Below, in pieces: positions 27,032 through 39,522 of a stretch of 64,000 nt of DNA. Made by a program: the position numbers and the translations under genes. Under the pieces are notes generated by a model. It ran no database searches and was not told the DNA's origin. It worked only from the letters and a program-made list of their open reading frames with translations. The DNA is from Variovorax sp. EL159 (lineage in GTDB: Bacteria; Pseudomonadota; Gammaproteobacteria; Burkholderiales; Burkholderiaceae_C): assembly GCF_900100965.1 (NCBI RefSeq), contig NZ_FMUJ01000007.1, positions 203,690 to 267,689 of the forward strand. The letters run 5' to 3'. Each line of letters starts with the position of its first letter. Position 1 is the first letter of the stretch.

Positions 27032-28414
27032 ATGAACCGTGAACCTGACTTTTTCGAGCACCTGCGCGCCGAGCTGTCGGGCGGCCGTGTCTGGCTCGAC
27101 CGCGCCATCGTGCTGGGCTACGCCATCGCGGCCGGGCTGTTCGTGGTGGGGTTCACGCTGGCCAGCGACTGGATCTTCGCGGGCTTTCACCGTTTCTACA
27201 GCGCATGGCCCTGGGCCGTGCTGCTGACCACGCCGCTCATCACCGCCGGCATCGTCTGGTTCACGCTGCGCTTTTTCCCCGGTGCGGGCGGCTCGGGCAT
27301 TCCGCAGATCAAGGCGGCGCTGCACCCGGCGCTGCCCGAGGAGCGGCGTTTCATGTTCGCCTCGCTGCGGCTCACGGTCGCCAAGATCGGGCTCGGCGCG
27401 GCGGGGTTCGCGGCCGGGCTGTCGATCGGCCGCGAGGGCCCTTCGGTGCAGGTGGCGGCCGGCGTGATGCAGCACGCGCGGCGCTGGCTGTCGCCCAACA
27501 CCACCATCGACGGGCGCGCACTGCTGGTGGCGGGCGGCGCGGCCGGCATTGCGGCGGCCTTCAATGCGCCGCTGGCGGGCGTGGTGTTCGCCATCGAGGA
27601 GCTGTCGGGCCGGCTCGAGGCGCGCTCCAGCGGGCTGATCATCACGGCCATCGTGCTGGCGGGCCTGGTGGCGGTCTCAGCTTTTGGCAACACCAGCTAC
27701 TTCGGCGTGATCCGCGTGCCCCGGCTGGGCTGGGACGCGCTCGGGCCCGGCCTGCTGGTCACGCTGCTCAGCGGCGCGGCCGGCGGGCTGTTCGCACGGC
27801 TGCTGATCGCCTCGCTGACGGGGGCGCCCGGGCGCCTGAACCGCTGGCGGGCGCGCTTTCCGGTGCGCTTCGCGGCCGTCGGCGGGCTGGCGGTGGCGGT
27901 GATCGGGCTGGTCACGGGCGGCGTCACCTTCGGTGCCGGCTCGGAGGCGGTCAAGCAGATGCTGCAGGGCCATGACCAGCTGACGCCGCTCTACACGGTG
28001 CTCAAGTTCGTCGCCACCTGGCTCACGGCCTGGTGCGGCGTGCCGGGCGGGATCTTCGCGCCCTCGCTGTCCATCGGCGCTGGCATCGGCGACGCGGTGG
28101 CGCGGCTGGCCAATGGCGACCTGGGGCCGGCCCTCATCGCGATGGGCATGGCCGGCTTCCTGGCCGCGGTGACGCAGGCGCCGCTCACGGCCTTCATCAT
28201 CGTGATGGAAATGGTCGACGGCCATTCGATGGTGCTGAGCCTGATGGCCGCCGCCATGCTGGCCAGCCTGGTGTCTCGCATGATCAGCCGGCCGCTGTAC
28301 GACACGCTGGCCGAGCACATGGTCGGCCGGGCCATCGGCACCACCGAACCGGTGCGTCCGCCCCCGCCTGAAGCGCCCCCTGCCGAACCGCCGGAACCCG
28401 CCCGCTCGCCATGA
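27032..28414 (+). CDS. CLC-type chloride channel / H+/Cl- antiporter
   Basis: 460 residues from ATG 27032 with about ten or more hydrophobic segments. The CLC selectivity motifs are present: GSGIP (residues 87-91), GREGP (133-137) with the gating Glu135, and GIFAPS. The cytoplasmic CBS domains of some CLC proteins are absent; the chain ends in a Pro/Glu-rich tail. It moves chloride across the inner membrane, possibly coupled to protons in acid resistance. It lies between ssb (divergent) and uvrA. Confidence 0.94.
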   Translation: MNREPDFFEHLRAELSGGRVWLDRAIVLGYAIAAGLFVVGFTLASDWIFAGFHRFYSAWPWAVLLTTPLITAGIVWFTLRFFPGAGGSGIPQIKAALHPALPEERRFMFASLRLTVAKIGLGAAGFAAGLSIGREGPSVQVAAGVMQHARRWLSPNTTIDGRALLVAGGAAGIAAAFNAPLAGVVFAIEELSGRLEARSSGLIITAIVLAGLVAVSAFGNTSYFGVIRVPRLGWDALGPGLLVTLLSGAAGGLFARLLIASLTGAPGRLNRWRARFPVRFAAVGGLAVAVIGLVTGGVTFGAGSEAVKQMLQGHDQLTPLYTVLKFVATWLTAWCGVPGGIFAPSLSIGAGIGDAVARLANGDLGPALIAMGMAGFLAAVTQAPLTAFIIVMEMVDGHSMVLSLMAAAMLASLVSRMISRPLYDTLAEHMVGRAIGTTEPVRPPPPEAPPAEPPEPARSP

Positions 28415-28432
28415 AATCGCGGGCGGTCTATC

Positions 28433-31540
<3,108 letters not shown>

Positions 31541-31583
31541 GCCTCTGCACACAGACGCACGGGCCGCGCCACAATCGCAGCCC

Positions 31584-32474
31584 ATGCCCTCCTTCACACC
31601 GCGCCAGTTCGTCCTTCTCGTTCTCCTGACCCTCGCCTGGGGTTTCAACTGGCCGGTGATGAAGCTGGGCGTGGCGGACTATCCGCCGCTCGGCTTTCGC
31701 GCGATCTCGATCTGGCTGGGCCTGCCGGTGCTGGGCCTTGCGCTGGTGTGGATGAAGGTGCCGTTTCGCGTGCCGCGCAGCGCGTGGCCCGAGCTGCTGT
31801 GGCTGGGCGCCACCAACATGTTCGTCTGGCACGCCTGCATCATCCTGGCGGTGAAGGCACTGTCGGGCGGGCGCGCGGCGATCCTGGGCTACACGATGCC
31901 GGTGTTCTCCGCTGTCATCGGGGCCGTGCTGTTCGCGGCCGTGCTCACGCGACGTGCATGGCTCGGCGTGGGTGCCTGTGCGGTCGGCGTGGGCCTGCTG
32001 CTGTGGCACGAACTCACCGACTTCGCGGGGCGGCCCGGCTACGTGGCGCTGGCGCTGGTGGCGGCCGCCACGTGGGCGCTGGGCACGCAGCTGCTGCGGC
32101 ACACGCGCATCGGGTTGCCGACGCTCACGCTGTCGTTCTGGATGACGGCGCTCACGGCGGTGGTGATGACGGTGCTGTCATTGCTCTTCGAGCGCGAGCA
32201 GTTGCGCTGGCCCGGCAGCGTGACGTGGGGATCGATCGGCTACAACGCGGTGCTGATCTTCGGCTTCGCGCATGCGGCGTGGTTCTATCTGGCGCGCGGC
32301 CTGCCGCCCATTGCGTCGACGCTGAGCGTGATGTTCATCCCCGTGCTCGGCGTGTTCAGCGGCGCAGTGTGGCTGGGCGAGGTCGTGCACTGGCAGGACT
32401 GGGTGGCGGTCGCGCTGATGATGGTCGCGATCGCGTCGGTGCTCTGGCCTTCGCGCGACACCGCCAAGGCCTGA
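31584..32474 (+). CDS. DMT superfamily transporter (EamA domains)
   Basis: 296 residues with ten predicted hydrophobic segments arranged as two EamA repeats, beginning LLVLLTLAWGFNWPVMKLGV-like and ending LGVFSGAVWLGEVVHWQDWV. This is the drug/metabolite exporter fold of the inner membrane. The substrate is unknown. The gene follows uvrA by 43 bp and is convergent with the GntR regulator (16-bp gap), with no terminator seen. Confidence 0.9.
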   Translation: MPSFTPRQFVLLVLLTLAWGFNWPVMKLGVADYPPLGFRAISIWLGLPVLGLALVWMKVPFRVPRSAWPELLWLGATNMFVWHACIILAVKALSGGRAAILGYTMPVFSAVIGAVLFAAVLTRRAWLGVGACAVGVGLLLWHELTDFAGRPGYVALALVAAATWALGTQLLRHTRIGLPTLTLSFWMTALTAVVMTVLSLLFEREQLRWPGSVTWGSIGYNAVLIFGFAHAAWFYLARGLPPIASTLSVMFIPVLGVFSGAVWLGEVVHWQDWVAVALMMVAIASVLWPSRDTAKA

Positions 32475-32490
32475 CGCGCGCCTCGGGGCC

Positions 32491-33246
32491 TCAGGTCGTC
32501 GTCTGCACGTGCAGGCGGCTGGTCTTGCAGCGGTGCAGTGCGCGGTAGTGCTCCAGTGGCCTGCCATTCGCGCCGTAGGCAATCGACTCGATGCGCAGCA
32601 GCGGCTCGGGCTGCGGCAGGGCCAGCAGTTCGCAGGTCGCGGCATCGGGCAGCACCGCATCGATCCAGCGCTCGGCACGCACGAGGCGCAGGCCGTATTG
32701 CCGGCGCAGCACGTCGTAGAGCGAGCGGTCGTCCAGGCGGGTGCGGTGCAGGCCCGGCGCGAGGTCGGCGGGCACCACGGTTTCGACCAGCAGGCGCAGT
32801 TCGCCATCGACGCTGCGCAGGCGCTTGAGCGCGACGACCTGGGTGTCGTCGGTGAGGCCCAGCGACGCGGCCTCCTGCTCGGTGGGTGCGCGCAGTTCCT
32901 GCGTGAGGATCTGCGTGCGCACCGAGCGGCCCTTGCGCTCCATCTCGTCGGAGAAGCCGAGCACGGTCGAGACAAAATCTTCATCGCGCTCGCGCGCCGA
33001 CACGAAGGCGCCACGGCCCTTGATCTTGTAGATGAGGTTGTTGCGCACGAGGTCGGCCAGTGCTTCGCGCACCACGATGCGCGAGATGCCGAACTGCTCG
33101 CCCAGCTCGGCCTCGGAAGGCAGCTTGGTGCCGATGGGCAGCACGCCCTGCAGTATCTGCATGCGAATGGCGTCGCGGAACTGGGCCCACAGGGGGGATT
33201 CGGAATCGCGGTCGAGCACGATCGGGGTGTCGGTCGAAGAGTTCAT
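32491..33246 (-). CDS. GntR-family (HutC/UTRA subfamily) transcriptional regulator
   Basis: 251 residues. The winged helix spans about residues 15-80: WAQFRDAIRMQILQGVLPIG, KLPSEAELGEQFGISRIVVR and KGRGAFVSA. A UTRA ligand domain fills the rest, with RLVRAERWIDAVLPDA and LLRIESIAYGANGRPLEHYR. UTRA regulators usually bind sugar phosphates or related metabolites. It lies downstream of the glpD-like/kinase operon on the same strand, 218 bp away. It probably represses the divergent polyol operons through TGT-N4-ACA sites at 36771-36882. Confidence 0.9.
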   Translation of the reverse strand: MNSSTDTPIVLDRDSESPLWAQFRDAIRMQILQGVLPIGTKLPSEAELGEQFGISRIVVREALADLVRNNLIYKIKGRGAFVSARERDEDFVSTVLGFSDEMERKGRSVRTQILTQELRAPTEQEAASLGLTDDTQVVALKRLRSVDGELRLLVETVVPADLAPGLHRTRLDDRSLYDVLRRQYGLRLVRAERWIDAVLPDAATCELLALPQPEPLLRIESIAYGANGRPLEHYRALHRCKTSRLHVQTTT

Positions 33247-33308
33247 GTCAGTGGTTCACCACGCAGTCGTGGATTTTTCATGGGACCGGCTTTGCGGGTT
33301 CGGGAGCG

Positions 33309-33420
33309 CTGCTGTTCGGGGCGCGTGCGAATCGCATCGGGTACGCCCCTCCGCGAATGTCCCCCGGCCTGCAGCCTCCTCCTTTGTTTCGCTGCGGAGA
33401 GCACCCGATGCCATTCGCAC
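33309..33420. repeat. Intergenic repeat family 2, copy A
   Basis: About 110 bp containing CTGCTGTTCGGGG, CCCTCCGCGAATGTCCCCC, CTCCTCCTTTGTTTCGCTGC and GCACCCGATGCCATTCGC. The same ordered blocks occur at 62141-62254 and, inverted, at 62310-62408. It lies between the GntR start and the end of the glpD-like gene and looks non-coding. Confidence 0.85.
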
Positions 33421-33463
33421 AGTGAGTGCCGCCGGTGCATCGCTGATCGACCAGTGGTTCATT

Positions 33464-35227
33464 TCACGACTGGCCAAAGGCCGAGCTGGCCATCAATGAT
33501 GCATCGAAAGAAGGTGCCACCTCGGCCGCCACCGGCGAGAGCCGCACACCATGGCGCTCACGCAATGCGGTGCTGCAGGCCTGCAGTTCCTTGTGCGCCA
33601 GGGTTGCATCCCACCCCAGCGCCTCGGCTGCAACGCTCGCCATTTCAGCCAGCGCCGCGTCGGTGACAAGGCCACGGATCGCTAGCAGGGTCCGGCGGAT
33701 CACCAGATCGTCAAGGTGCACCACGCCCGTTTCGAGGCACAGGTAGGAAAGCTCGGCCACCGAGTAATCGGGCGCGTGCAGCAGCGGCACGTCGCCCGAA
33801 GCCCCGAGGCGCTGCGCCAGCGGCAGCGCCTTCGAGCCGTAGCGGCGCAGCAGCACCTGCGCACGCGCACGGCCCAGGCCCGAGGCCGCGACCATGCGGT
33901 CGAGAAAGCGCTCGGTGGCTTGCGCATCGGCCGGCAGTTCGGCGCCACCGCCGATGGGCAGGCCCTCGGTCGATGCGGTGCGCGGGCGGCCCAGCCGCTG
34001 CAGCACTTCGTTCGTCGCTTCTTCGGCCAGCGCGCGGAAGGTGGTCCACTTGCCGCCGACGAGGCCGACGATGGGAATGTCGCGCGTGGCATTGGGCAGG
34101 TCGACCACCACCGAGTGGTCGCGCGAAATCTGCCCCGGCTTGTCGGCGTCCGAACGTGCGAGCGGGCGCACGCCGACGTAGGTGTAGACCACGTTGTCGC
34201 GGCCGAAGGCCATGTTCGGAAAGACTTCGCCCAGCACGTCGAGCAGGTAGTCGACCTCGGCCGGCTCGGTCGCGATCTTGTCGGGGTCTTCCACCGGGAT
34301 GTCGGTGGAGCCCACCAGCACGCGGTCGAGGAACGGGTAGGCGATGCACACGCGCCCGTCCACCGCCTCGAAATACGCCATGCGGCCTTCGAGCGCATCG
34401 CGCAGCACGGGATGGTCGAGCACGAGGTGCGAGCCCTTGGTGCCCATCACGCGCGAGCCCGCGCCGCCGAGCACGGCGGTGCTGCGGTCGAGCCACGCGC
34501 CCGTTGCGTTGACCACGGTGTCGGCCGTCACGCGCACCAGCGCACCGGTGATCTCGTCGCGCAGCGTCAGGATGTTGCCCGCGCAGCCCATCACACGACA
34601 GTAGTTGGCGGCGGCCGAGCGCGGCTGGTCGCGGCAGGCGTCGCCGATCAACTCCAGGATGAGCCACTCGGGGTGGCTGATCCATGCGTCGAAGAAAGTG
34701 GCGGTCCAGCGCACGGCCGCGCGGAACAGGGTGCGGGCGGACGGCGGCACGCGGCAGATGCGGTGGTTGGGCATCACGCGCTGGCGGCGGCCCAGCAGGT
34801 CGTACAGGCGAAGGCCCGCGGCCACGGCCAGCAGGCCGCGCGTGCGTTGCGGCGGCGTGCGGCCGAAGAACTTGAGCGCGCTGCTCATGAGGCCGCCGAA
34901 GAAGCTCGACAGCGGCACCACGGTCTTGAGCGGCTGCACCAGGTGCGGCGCGTTGCGCAGCAGCAGGTTGCGCTCGCGCGTGGCTTCGGCCACCAGCGAG
35001 AAGCTGCCGTTCTCCAGGTAGCGCAGGCCGCCGTGGATCATGCGCGACGGTGCACTGCTCGCACCGGCACTGAAGTCGCCCTTGTCGACGATGAGGCAGT
35101 CGACGCGCTGCAGCGACAGGTCGCGGAACACGCCGACGCCGTTGATGCCGGCGCCGACGATCACGGTCGAAAAATGGCGGTCCGCCAGCAAGGCAGGACG
35201 CACGAAGGGCAGTTGCCAGGCGCTCAT
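33464..35227 (-). CDS. FAD-dependent glycerol-3-phosphate dehydrogenase family protein (GlpD/EryB-like)
   Basis: 587 residues from ATG 35227. The FAD-binding start STVIVGAGINGVGVFRDLSL, the DAO-family signature GDFSAGASSAPSRMIHGGLR, and PFLDRVLVGSTDIPVEDPDK are typical of GlpD. A C-terminal helical GlpD_C domain follows. GlpD oxidises glycerol-3-phosphate at the membrane and passes electrons to quinone. Together with an FGGY kinase of the pentulose/erythritol type, an EryB-like role on another polyol phosphate is a good alternative. Its start overlaps the stop of the kinase gene (ATGA). Confidence 0.88.
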   Translation of the reverse strand: MSAWQLPFVRPALLADRHFSTVIVGAGINGVGVFRDLSLQRVDCLIVDKGDFSAGASSAPSRMIHGGLRYLENGSFSLVAEATRERNLLLRNAPHLVQPLKTVVPLSSFFGGLMSSALKFFGRTPPQRTRGLLAVAAGLRLYDLLGRRQRVMPNHRICRVPPSARTLFRAAVRWTATFFDAWISHPEWLILELIGDACRDQPRSAAANYCRVMGCAGNILTLRDEITGALVRVTADTVVNATGAWLDRSTAVLGGAGSRVMGTKGSHLVLDHPVLRDALEGRMAYFEAVDGRVCIAYPFLDRVLVGSTDIPVEDPDKIATEPAEVDYLLDVLGEVFPNMAFGRDNVVYTYVGVRPLARSDADKPGQISRDHSVVVDLPNATRDIPIVGLVGGKWTTFRALAEEATNEVLQRLGRPRTASTEGLPIGGGAELPADAQATERFLDRMVAASGLGRARAQVLLRRYGSKALPLAQRLGASGDVPLLHAPDYSVAELSYLCLETGVVHLDDLVIRRTLLAIRGLVTDAALAEMASVAAEALGWDATLAHKELQACSTALRERHGVRLSPVAAEVAPSFDASLMASSAFGQS

Positions 35228-36771
35228 GGAGAAACCTCCGCGCTTCGCGCTGCGGTGCGAGCGCCTTCGGGCGGCCGGGCGGCGCTCATCGCGCCCCCCG
35301 CCAGATGAGAAAACACAGGAGACATGGTGTCGATCAGTTCGTTGAAACCGGCGTTGAAATCGGCATGGGCCTGCGCGTCGCGCGCATCGGGCTCGACGAT
35401 GCCGCAGGGCGCAAGCAAGGCACTGCCCTGCGCGGCGTGATCGATGTCCTGCGACATGGCGGCATAGATCGCGGCACCGCGCGCGCCGGTTTCGTCGTCG
35501 GCGCAGCGTTCGACCGGGCGGCCGAGAAATGCAGCGAGCAGGCGCACCAGCCGCACGTCGCTGGCACCGCCGCCGAGCACGGTCGTGGCCGACACGGGCA
35601 GGCCGCATGCCGCAAGGCGCGCGGTGTGCCGCGCATGCAGGGCCGCCGTGGCATCGACCACGGCGCGCGCCATGTCGCCGCGCGTGTGATGGCTCTTGAG
35701 CCCGACGAAGCCGGCGGTGATGCCGCCTCCGCCATTCACGAAAGGCAGGAAGCGCAAGCCCCCCGCGCCCAGCGGCACCGACATCGCCAGATCGACCACG
35801 GCACGCGCATCGGGCAGGCCCAGCGCGCCGGCCAGCCACGCGATGTTGGCCATCGACGAGGGGCTGTTCTCCATGTAGAGCCGCTGCTGCTCGCGGCCGA
35901 AGTTCACGACGGCGGCAACGTCGGGCTTGGGCTCGATCACCGGCCCGATGACCGCGTTCACGCACCACGTGCCGAACACCGACACCGCGCGCCCGCGCCC
36001 TTCGGCGCAGATCGCGGTCATCGAGGCGAGCAGATCGATCGCGCCCATCGCGACGGGAATGCCCGCGGGCAATCCGCACAGTGCCGCTTCCGATGGCTGC
36101 AGCTGCCCGAGCACCGTGCTGCTCGGCAGCAGAGGCCCGAAAGCACGCGGGCCGAGGTCCGCGATGCCCGAGGCATCGAAGGCCGCCTGCGACCACGTGC
36201 CCGTGGCAATCGACACCAGCCCGGCGGTGCTGGCGTCGCTGGCATCGGTCGCGATCTCGCCGGTCAGCAGAAAGCCGAGGTAGTCCTTCGCGAACAGCAG
36301 GCGGTGCACCTCGCCGCGCTGCACGGCGTCGGTGCCCAGCAGCTCGGCCGCGATCACCGTGGGCTGCCCCGGCCAGGGCTGGCAGCCGACGTCGGCGAAC
36401 AGGCGCGGGCCATGGCTGGCAGCCAGTGCGCGCGCACGCGCATCGGCGCGCTGGTCGGTCGAGGCCACGGCCCGCCCGCCCACGAGCTGGTTGCGCGCAT
36501 CGAGCGGGTAGAGCCCCGCGCCATGGCCGGTGCAGCCGATGGCGCGGACTTCCGCCACGCGGGCGCCGAGCTGGTGGGCGACATCGCGCAGCACATGGGT
36601 CAGGGCCGAGCGGATGGCGGTCGCGCTCACTTCGCATCCCCCCGCGGGCAGCCGGTCGTGCGGCAATGGCATTCGGGACAGGGCGACGGCCCGGCCGCTC
36701 CCGGCCTCGAGGGCCAGGGCTTTCAGGCTGCTCGACCCCATGTCGATGCCGATGAGTATGTTGGGCTTCAT
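35224..36771 (-). CDS. FGGY-family carbohydrate kinase (pentulose/erythritol-kinase-like)
   Basis: 515 residues from ATG 36771 (MKPNILIGIDMGSSSLKALA). The ribonuclease-H-like ATPase fold shows the phosphate-1 loop GIDMGSSSLK, GCTGHGAGLYPLD, ASTDQRADAR and the C-terminal VLGGGASDVRLVRLLAAFLG. ASTDQR is typical of the L-xylulose/erythritol kinase branch rather than of glycerol kinase. It phosphorylates the imported sugar or polyol with ATP. It is the first gene of the minus-strand operon, divergent from the ABC importer. A TGTCATAACA element overlaps its start codon. Confidence 0.9.
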   Translation of the reverse strand: MKPNILIGIDMGSSSLKALALEAGSGRAVALSRMPLPHDRLPAGGCEVSATAIRSALTHVLRDVAHQLGARVAEVRAIGCTGHGAGLYPLDARNQLVGGRAVASTDQRADARARALAASHGPRLFADVGCQPWPGQPTVIAAELLGTDAVQRGEVHRLLFAKDYLGFLLTGEIATDASDASTAGLVSIATGTWSQAAFDASGIADLGPRAFGPLLPSSTVLGQLQPSEAALCGLPAGIPVAMGAIDLLASMTAICAEGRGRAVSVFGTWCVNAVIGPVIEPKPDVAAVVNFGREQQRLYMENSPSSMANIAWLAGALGLPDARAVVDLAMSVPLGAGGLRFLPFVNGGGGITAGFVGLKSHHTRGDMARAVVDATAALHARHTARLAACGLPVSATTVLGGGASDVRLVRLLAAFLGRPVERCADDETGARGAAIYAAMSQDIDHAAQGSALLAPCGIVEPDARDAQAHADFNAGFNELIDTMSPVFSHLAGGAMSAARPPEGARTAARSAEVSP

Positions 36772-36780
36772 GTCATAACA
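36771..36780. promoter_or_regulatory. Operator-like site 1 (TGTCATAACA) at kinase start
   Basis: TGTCATAACA is an imperfect TGT-N4-ACA palindrome whose first base overlaps the ATG of the FGGY kinase. An identical copy lies at 36861-36870. It is a candidate site for the GntR/UTRA regulator of the cluster. Confidence 0.5.
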
Positions 36781-36824
36781 GCTTCGGCGGAATAAAAGCA
36801 CCTTGCCAGTAGCGTTTCCCCTAG

Positions 36825-36854
36825 TTAACCCCGTAAACAGGCAGCGCGTACATT
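36825..36854 (+). promoter_or_regulatory. Weak candidate promoter of the ABC importer operon
   Basis: TTAACC and TACATT with an 18-base spacer lie just upstream of the two TGT-N4-ACA sites, so a repressor bound there would cover the start of transcription. The match to the consensus is modest. Confidence 0.3.
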
Positions 36855-36860
36855 CTAGCC

Positions 36861-36882
36861 TGTCATAACAACTGTCGTGACA
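36861..36882. promoter_or_regulatory. Operator-like sites 2 and 3 (TGTCATAACA, TGTCGTGACA)
   Basis: Two TGT-N4-ACA palindromes, TGTCATAACA (36861-36870) and TGTCGTGACA (36873-36882), lie 2 bases apart in the divergent promoter region. Short TGT..ACA-type palindromes fit GntR-family sites; the assignment to the GntR gene at 32491 is inferred. Confidence 0.5.
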
Positions 36883-36952
36883 ACGAGGATCAGAGAGCTG
36901 CCTTCAAAAGCAGCATCAGCAAGCTGTGCCACCCAACGTGAGGAGACAAAAA

Positions 36953-37999
36953 ATGAGGCGTAATTTCCTGAAGTCCGCAGCGGCCGCCGGCATCGGCCTG
37001 GCCGGTGCGAGCGCGCTTGCGCAGCAGCAAGCGGCAGCCCCCGCCGCGGGTGCCGGCCTGCGCGGCAACGCCAGCGACGTCTACGTGATGAACGTGATGG
37101 TGTCGGGCGTGGAGTACTGGTTTCCGGTCTACGAAATGATGAAGCAGCTCGGCCGCACGCTGGGCGTTCGCACCCGCTACACCGGCACGCCGGAGTACGA
37201 CGTCAACAAGCAGTTGGCCTCGTTCGAGCAGGAACTGGCGCGCAAGCCGGCCGGCATCCTGCTGCACCCGATGAACCCCGACCCCTTCATCGAGCCGATC
37301 AACCGCGCGGCGGCGATGGGCATCCCGGTCGTCACCTTCGCAGCCGATTCGCCGAACTCCAAGCGCACCTCGTTCATCACCTCGGACAACGACCGCGAAG
37401 GCACGCAGGCGGCCGACGCGATTGCCGCCTCGCTCAACGGCAAGGGCGAATACGCCGTGCTGGAAAACCCCGGCCAGGACAACCACGACCGCCGCATCGC
37501 CGCCTTCGTGAACCGCATGAAGACCAAGCACCCGGGCATGAAGCTGGTCGGCCGCGCTGCCAGCAATCAGGACCCGAACAAGGCCTACCAGGCGGTGCTG
37601 AGCCTGGCGCAGGCCAACCCGAACCTGGGTGCGCTGTTCATGCCCGAGGCCAACTCGGCGCTGGGCGCGGCGCAGGCCAAGGTCGAGACCAAGAAGAACA
37701 TCAAGGTGATGTGCTGCGACGTGAACGCGAAGATCCTCGACATGATCAAGTCGGGCGACGTGTTCGGCTCCATCAACCCGAACCAGGGCATGCAGGGCTA
37801 CATGGGGATGATGATGTTGTTCCTTGCCAAAAACCCGACGCTCATCGACCCGATGAACGACGCCAGGCGCAACGGCACCAACCCGATGGCCGTGCCCTTC
37901 CTGGACAACGGCCTGGCCGTGGTCAGCAAGGCCAACGCCGACGACTTCTACTGGGACAAGTACCTCGCCCGCCGCGGCACCAAGGGCATCGGCGAGTGA
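36953..37999 (+). CDS. Sugar ABC transporter substrate-binding protein (Tat-type signal)
   Basis: 348 residues from ATG 36953, with a strong GAGGAGACA leader. MRRNFLKSAAAAGIGLAGAS is a near-perfect twin-arginine signal. The mature protein is a periplasmic-binding protein of the ribose/LsrB class (Peripla_BP_4): ELARKPAGILLHPMNPDPFI, AAAMGIPVVTFAADSP and AVLENPGQDNHDRRIAAF. It captures a sugar or polyol for the ATPase and permease that follow. Its stop is near two possible GTG starts of the ATPase gene. Confidence 0.92.
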   Translation: MRRNFLKSAAAAGIGLAGASALAQQQAAAPAAGAGLRGNASDVYVMNVMVSGVEYWFPVYEMMKQLGRTLGVRTRYTGTPEYDVNKQLASFEQELARKPAGILLHPMNPDPFIEPINRAAAMGIPVVTFAADSPNSKRTSFITSDNDREGTQAADAIAASLNGKGEYAVLENPGQDNHDRRIAAFVNRMKTKHPGMKLVGRAASNQDPNKAYQAVLSLAQANPNLGALFMPEANSALGAAQAKVETKKNIKVMCCDVNAKILDMIKSGDVFGSINPNQGMQGYMGMMMLFLAKNPTLIDPMNDARRNGTNPMAVPFLDNGLAVVSKANADDFYWDKYLARRGTKGIGE

Positions 38000-38013
38000 G
38001 CCGGGAGAACGCG

Positions 38014-39522
38014 GTGGGCGCACTGCTCGAGTTGCGCGGCATCAGCAAGCGCTTCGGCGCTTCGCGCGCGCTCTCGGGCGTGGACTTCTCGTTGCACGCC
38101 GGCGAGATCCACGCCCTGTGCGGCGAGAACGGCGCGGGCAAGTCCACGCTGATGAACATCATCGATGGCATCCACCAGCCGGACGAGGGCACGATCTCGC
38201 TCGACGGCCAGAAGGTGGTCATCGACGGCCCGGCGCATGCGATGCGCCTGGGCATCGGCCTGGTGCACCAGGAGATCGCCCTGTGCGGCGACGCCACCGT
38301 GGCCGAGAACATCTTCATGCCCGAGATCAACGCCGGCAAGCACGCGTGGATGAACTACGCGAGCCTCAACGAACGCGCCGCCAGGGTGCTGCAGCGGCTC
38401 GGGCAGGACATCGACCCGGCCTCGCTGGTGAGCACGCTGAGCATTTCGAGCCAGCAGCTCATCGAGATCGCCAAGGCGCTCACGCTCGACTGCAAAGTGC
38501 TGATCCTCGACGAGCCGACGGCCGCGCTGACCGACAACGAATCGGTGGCGCTCTTCAAGGTGCTGCACGACCTGAAGGCGCAGGGCATCGGCATCATCTA
38601 CATCAGCCACCGCATGGCCGAGATCTTTGCGCATGGCGACCGCGTGACCGTGCTGCGCGACGGGCGCAACGTGCATTGCGGCCCGCTGGCCGAGCTCAAT
38701 GCCGACGACCTGGTGCGCCGCATGGTCGGGCGCGACCTGGGCAACTACTACCCGCCCAAGCAGGACGACCGAAGCTCCAACGACCCCGTGCTCGAAGTGA
38801 GCGACATCGCCGATGGCGAGCGCGTGCATGGCATCTCGTTCACGCTCAGGCGCGGCGAGATCCTCGGCATTGCCGGCCTGATGGGCGCCGGCCGCAGCGA
38901 ACTCGCCGAGACCGTGTGCGGCCTGCGCCCCGCCACGCGCGGCACGGTGCGCCTGCGCGGCAAGACGCTCACGGTGCGCAAGTACAGCGACGCGCTGCGC
39001 GAAGGCATCGCCTACCTCAGCGAAGACCGCAAGGCGGCCGGCGTGTACCTCGACCTGCCCATTGCGCAGAACATCGCATCGATGGCGCTGCAGCGTGTCA
39101 GCTCGCGCTTCGGCCTTTTGCAGCGCGCGGCCGAACACAAGCTGGCCACCGACCTGGGCGCCAAGCTCAAGCTGAAGTCCGATGGCGTGGCGATCGACGT
39201 GGCGAGCCTGTCGGGCGGCAACCAGCAGAAGGTGGCCATCGCCAAGCTGCTGGCCACCAACCCGTCGGTGCTGCTGATGGACGAGCCCACGCGCGGCGTG
39301 GACGTGGGCGCCAAGTCGGAGATCCATCACATCCTGCGCGAGCTGGCGGGCCAGGGCGTGGGCGTGGTCGTGATCTCGTCGGAGCTGCCCGAAATCATCG
39401 GGCTGTGCGACCGCGCACTGGTGATCCGCGACGGCCGGCTGGCCGGTGAACTGCAAGACAACGAAATGACGGAAGAGGCGCTGCTGCGGCTGGCCTCGGG
39501 ACTCGAACAGGAGATGGCATGA
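38014..39522 (+). CDS. Sugar ABC transporter ATP-binding protein (RbsA/XylG-type, two ATPase domains)
   Basis: About 502 residues. I prefer the GTG at 38014, which has a GGGAG site 5 bases upstream and gives MGALLELRGISKRFG; a GTG at 37996 overlapping the receptor stop is the alternative. The first ATPase half has GENGAGKSTLM, LSISSQQLIEIAKAL and LDEPTAAL; the second has a degenerate Walker A (GLMGAGRSELAE), LSGGNQQKVAIAKLL and MDEPTRGVD. Tandem ATPases with a degenerate second P-loop are normal for sugar importers. Its stop overlaps the permease start (ATGA). Confidence 0.93.
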   Translation: MGALLELRGISKRFGASRALSGVDFSLHAGEIHALCGENGAGKSTLMNIIDGIHQPDEGTISLDGQKVVIDGPAHAMRLGIGLVHQEIALCGDATVAENIFMPEINAGKHAWMNYASLNERAARVLQRLGQDIDPASLVSTLSISSQQLIEIAKALTLDCKVLILDEPTAALTDNESVALFKVLHDLKAQGIGIIYISHRMAEIFAHGDRVTVLRDGRNVHCGPLAELNADDLVRRMVGRDLGNYYPPKQDDRSSNDPVLEVSDIADGERVHGISFTLRRGEILGIAGLMGAGRSELAETVCGLRPATRGTVRLRGKTLTVRKYSDALREGIAYLSEDRKAAGVYLDLPIAQNIASMALQRVSSRFGLLQRAAEHKLATDLGAKLKLKSDGVAIDVASLSGGNQQKVAIAKLLATNPSVLLMDEPTRGVDVGAKSEIHHILRELAGQGVGVVVISSELPEIIGLCDRALVIRDGRLAGELQDNEMTEEALLRLASGLEQEMA

